Below, piece by piece: positions 62,356 through 64,000 of a stretch of DNA of 64,000 nucleotides. The notes under the pieces are model-generated. The model was not told where the DNA came from. It made no database searches and worked only from the letters and a program-made list of their open reading frames with translations. The stretch is from the NCBI GenBank assembly GCA_029945945.1, contig JAQSDM010000004.1, positions 186,001 to 250,000 on the forward strand. The letters are read 5' to 3'. The translations under genes and the position numbers were made by a program. This DNA comes from Algoriphagus sp. (GTDB taxonomy: Bacteria > Bacteroidota > Bacteroidia > Cytophagales > Cyclobacteriaceae). Each line of letters opens with the position of its first letter. Position 1 is the stretch's first letter.

Positions 62356-63327
62356 ATGCATCAGGAAAAAATAGCAGAAGTAATTCAGGAAGTAAAAAAA
62401 GTAGTAGTAGGTCAGGACCGAATGGTTACGCGATTGCTGATTGGACTTTTTACGAATGGACACATTTTGCTGGAAGGTGTGCCGGGCCTCGCAAAGACAC
62501 TTACGGTAAATACATTGGCTAAAGTCCTTCATCTGGATTTTAACAGAATTCAATTTACCCCGGACTTGTTGCCCTCCGATTTGATCGGAACGATGATCTA
62601 CAATCAGATGAATGGGAATTTTGAGGTAAAGAAAGGACCGATTTTTTCAAACATCATTCTTGCCGATGAAGTGAACCGCTCTCCTGCCAAGGTGCAGTCA
62701 GCTTTGCTGGAAGCGATGCAGGAGAAGCAGGTGACCATTGGAGAGACCACTTATATGCTGGACAAGCCTTTTTTGGTTTTGGCCACTCAGAACCCGGTTG
62801 ATCAGGAAGGAACGTATCCTTTGCCAGAAGCACAGGTGGATAGATTCATGATGAAAGTCCACATCGACTATCCGAGCAAAGCAGATGAAATGACTGTAAT
62901 GCGCCGGATGGCGAACATGCAGTTTACTTCTGATGTAAGAGCGATTCTGACGAAGCAGGATATTTTTGACATTAAAAATGAGATCAATTCAGTGAAAATC
63001 GCTGAGCCTTTGGAGCATTACATCATTGAACTTGTATTCGCTACCCGATTCCCTGCCGAATACGGACTGAAGAATGAAGCGAAGTACATTCAGTTTGGTG
63101 TATCTCCAAGAGCAAGTATCAATTTAAACCTGGCAGCAAAAGCAATTGCGTATCTGGATGGCCGTGATTATGTATTGCCGGAAGACATCAAGGAAATAGC
63201 CGAAGATGTGCTCAATCACCGGATAATCCTGAATTATGAGGCAGAAGCCGATGGAATCAACACCCGAAACCTTGTAAAAATCTTGTTAGAAAAAGTGCCG
63301 ATAAACAAATCGGTAACATTGAAATAA
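62356..63327 (+). CDS. MoxR family AAA ATPase
   Basis: 323-residue AAA+ ATPase. Walker A GVPGLAKT (41-48), Walker B IILADEVNR, sensor-1 LATQNPVDQEGTYPLPEAQ and arginine-finger DRFMMKV, then the MoxR lid (GVSPRASINLNLAAKAIAYL). MoxR proteins remodel VWA-domain partners; none is adjacent here, the next gene is a lipoprotein. A terminator follows, so it ends its operon. Chaperone-like function is by family. Confidence 0.93.
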   Translation: MHQEKIAEVIQEVKKVVVGQDRMVTRLLIGLFTNGHILLEGVPGLAKTLTVNTLAKVLHLDFNRIQFTPDLLPSDLIGTMIYNQMNGNFEVKKGPIFSNIILADEVNRSPAKVQSALLEAMQEKQVTIGETTYMLDKPFLVLATQNPVDQEGTYPLPEAQVDRFMMKVHIDYPSKADEMTVMRRMANMQFTSDVRAILTKQDIFDIKNEINSVKIAEPLEHYIIELVFATRFPAEYGLKNEAKYIQFGVSPRASINLNLAAKAIAYLDGRDYVLPEDIKEIAEDVLNHRIILNYEAEADGINTRNLVKILLEKVPINKSVTLK

Positions 63328-63343
63328 CATTGAAACCGTGTTT

Positions 63344-63378
63344 AAAAGGCCTTCCGACAAGAAGGCCTTTTTTTTTGC
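63344..63378 (+). terminator. terminator after the MoxR gene
   Basis: Perfect 11-bp stem AAAAGGCCTTC / GAAGGCCTTTT, loop CGACAA, T-run of nine or more. Confidence 0.9.
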
Positions 63379-63510
63379 CCTTTTTGTTAATTCAATATTA
63401 AATACTGTCTTCAATGTTAAAAAAAGCATAATTCAAATAATTCACTTGCCGGATATAATTGACCCAATTTTGTATTGTCAAAAAAGCAAAACCAACTTTC
63501 AATAATACAA

Positions 63511-64000
63511 ATGAAAAATTTTAAATCATTTAGCACTTTGATTTTAGCAGTTGTGATAGGATTCACAAGCTGTATCGAAGGAAATGAAAAGCCGGTTATC
63601 GATGATACTCCCGGAGCAAGCGATGTTAAAATTACAGGAAACATTACTTCAAGTCAAACCTGGACTACTGGAAAAACTTACGTGCTTTCAGGAAGAATCG
63701 CAGTAACTGCAGGAAACACCCTGACAATTCAGCCGGGTGTAATTGTAAAAGGTGAAGTTGGTACCGGAGCAAATGCTTCAGCTTTGGTGATTGCCAGAGG
63801 AGCAAAAATCAACGCAGTAGGAACAGCAACAAGTCCGATCATTTTCACTACCACGGCTGACGAAATCAAACCAGGCCAAATCGCATCTCCAAATTTAGAT
63901 GCTGACTTGACAGGGCTTTGGGGTGGTGTACTTGTTTTAGGTAAAGCAAAAGGATCATTCGGCGGTGATGTAACTGAAGTTCAAATCGAAGGAATCCCTG
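63511..64000 (+). CDS. large surface lipoprotein (3' part outside window)
   Basis: At least 163 residues. Lipoprotein signal ILAVVIGFTSC (C21), then KITGNITSSQTWTTGKTYVL, AGNTLTIQPGVIVKGEVG, LVIARGAKINAVGTATSPII and LTGLWGGVLVLGKAKGSFG. These turns are typical of a right-handed beta-helix. In Bacteroidota, such proteins are often wrongly called multidrug transporters. It runs off the right edge, so length and carboxyl-terminal sorting domain cannot be seen. Confidence 0.8.
   Translation, partial: MKNFKSFSTLILAVVIGFTSCIEGNEKPVIDDTPGASDVKITGNITSSQTWTTGKTYVLSGRIAVTAGNTLTIQPGVIVKGEVGTGANASALVIARGAKINAVGTATSPIIFTTTADEIKPGQIASPNLDADLTGLWGGVLVLGKAKGSFGGDVTEVQIEGIP

Noticed and set aside
62262..62522. 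86-codon plus-strand frame before the MoxR gene
   Set aside because: Overlaps the moxR start in another frame and covers the candidate promoter; no family resemblance.
1..64000. CRISPR array, tRNA, rRNA or insertion sequence
   Set aside because: The only regular short repeats are the 21-bp array (no unique spacers) and the dispersed elements described; no tRNA cloverleaf, rRNA stretch or transposase motif was recognised by eye.

Overview
The window is chromosome from a Bacteroidota bacterium, most likely a Cytophagales member near Algoriphagus/Cyclobacteriaceae. The evidence is a SusC/SusD pair, promoter-like TAnnTTTG boxes with TTG about 20 bases upstream, SPII lipoproteins and beta-barrel proteins, sulfolactate synthase, and the gene order coaX - outer-membrane protein - TPR - lptC - small membrane protein - CNNM/CorC - PpiD-like isomerase. 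Base composition is moderate, with one clearly AT-richer stretch at about 54.3-55.9 kb. No rRNA, tRNA, CRISPR array or transposase was seen.

Layout. 0-8.4 kb: truncated hflX on the minus strand, then a plus-strand run of CpsB-type phosphatase, NAD-dependent epimerase, TPR protein, phosphosulfolactate synthase, DUF368 lipid-carrier translocase, aroE, purU and tag. 8.5-12.5 kb: minus-strand nhaD, amino-acid dehydrogenase and anmK. 12.6-20.3 kb: the coaX-lptC-PpiD envelope-biogenesis block. 20.4-26.9 kb: DUF493, pterin dehydratase, rsmI, an inositol-monophosphatase, an AEC transporter, glyA, tatC and rpiB. 26.9-39.4 kb: porin, cyanophycinase-like lipoprotein, Tat-exported isomerase, VOC protein, large membrane protein, rbfA, LolC/FtsX permease, TPR protein, SolA-type oxidase and an MsbA-type exporter. 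39.4-43.1 kb: glycan genes (two methyltransferases and a WcaJ-type sugar-phosphate transferase) and a 2'-5' RNA ligase-like protein. 43.6-52.7 kb: SusC/SusD, DUF6702, HupE/UreJ, an M1 peptidase and NIPSNAP. 58.3-64 kb: choice-of-anchor I lipoprotein, M20 amidohydrolase, a 58-residue cysteine-containing protein, an RluE-type pseudouridine synthase, a MoxR ATPase and a truncated lipoprotein.

The accessory part is 52.7-58.3 kb. It holds a TetR regulator, the amino-terminal stub of a type IIG restriction-modification enzyme, an AT-rich pair (DUF7010 and CPBP membrane proteins), a small coiled-coil lipoprotein built of 14-residue repeats and bracketed by inverted repeats, and a fifteen-unit array of 21-bp repeats. 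The array stays in frame throughout and changes unit orientation at a central palindrome. A gene interrupted by one in-frame TAA follows, and two copies of a GTCATTGCGAG-type dispersed element lie at the edges. This is the part most likely to hold something undescribed. The rest is largely housekeeping.

Many genes form short co-directional runs with overlaps or gaps under 20 bases, separated by clear hairpin-plus-T-run terminators. Three convergent pairs share stop codons in 4-bp overlaps. Functions are assigned from motifs read by eye; no database search was possible.
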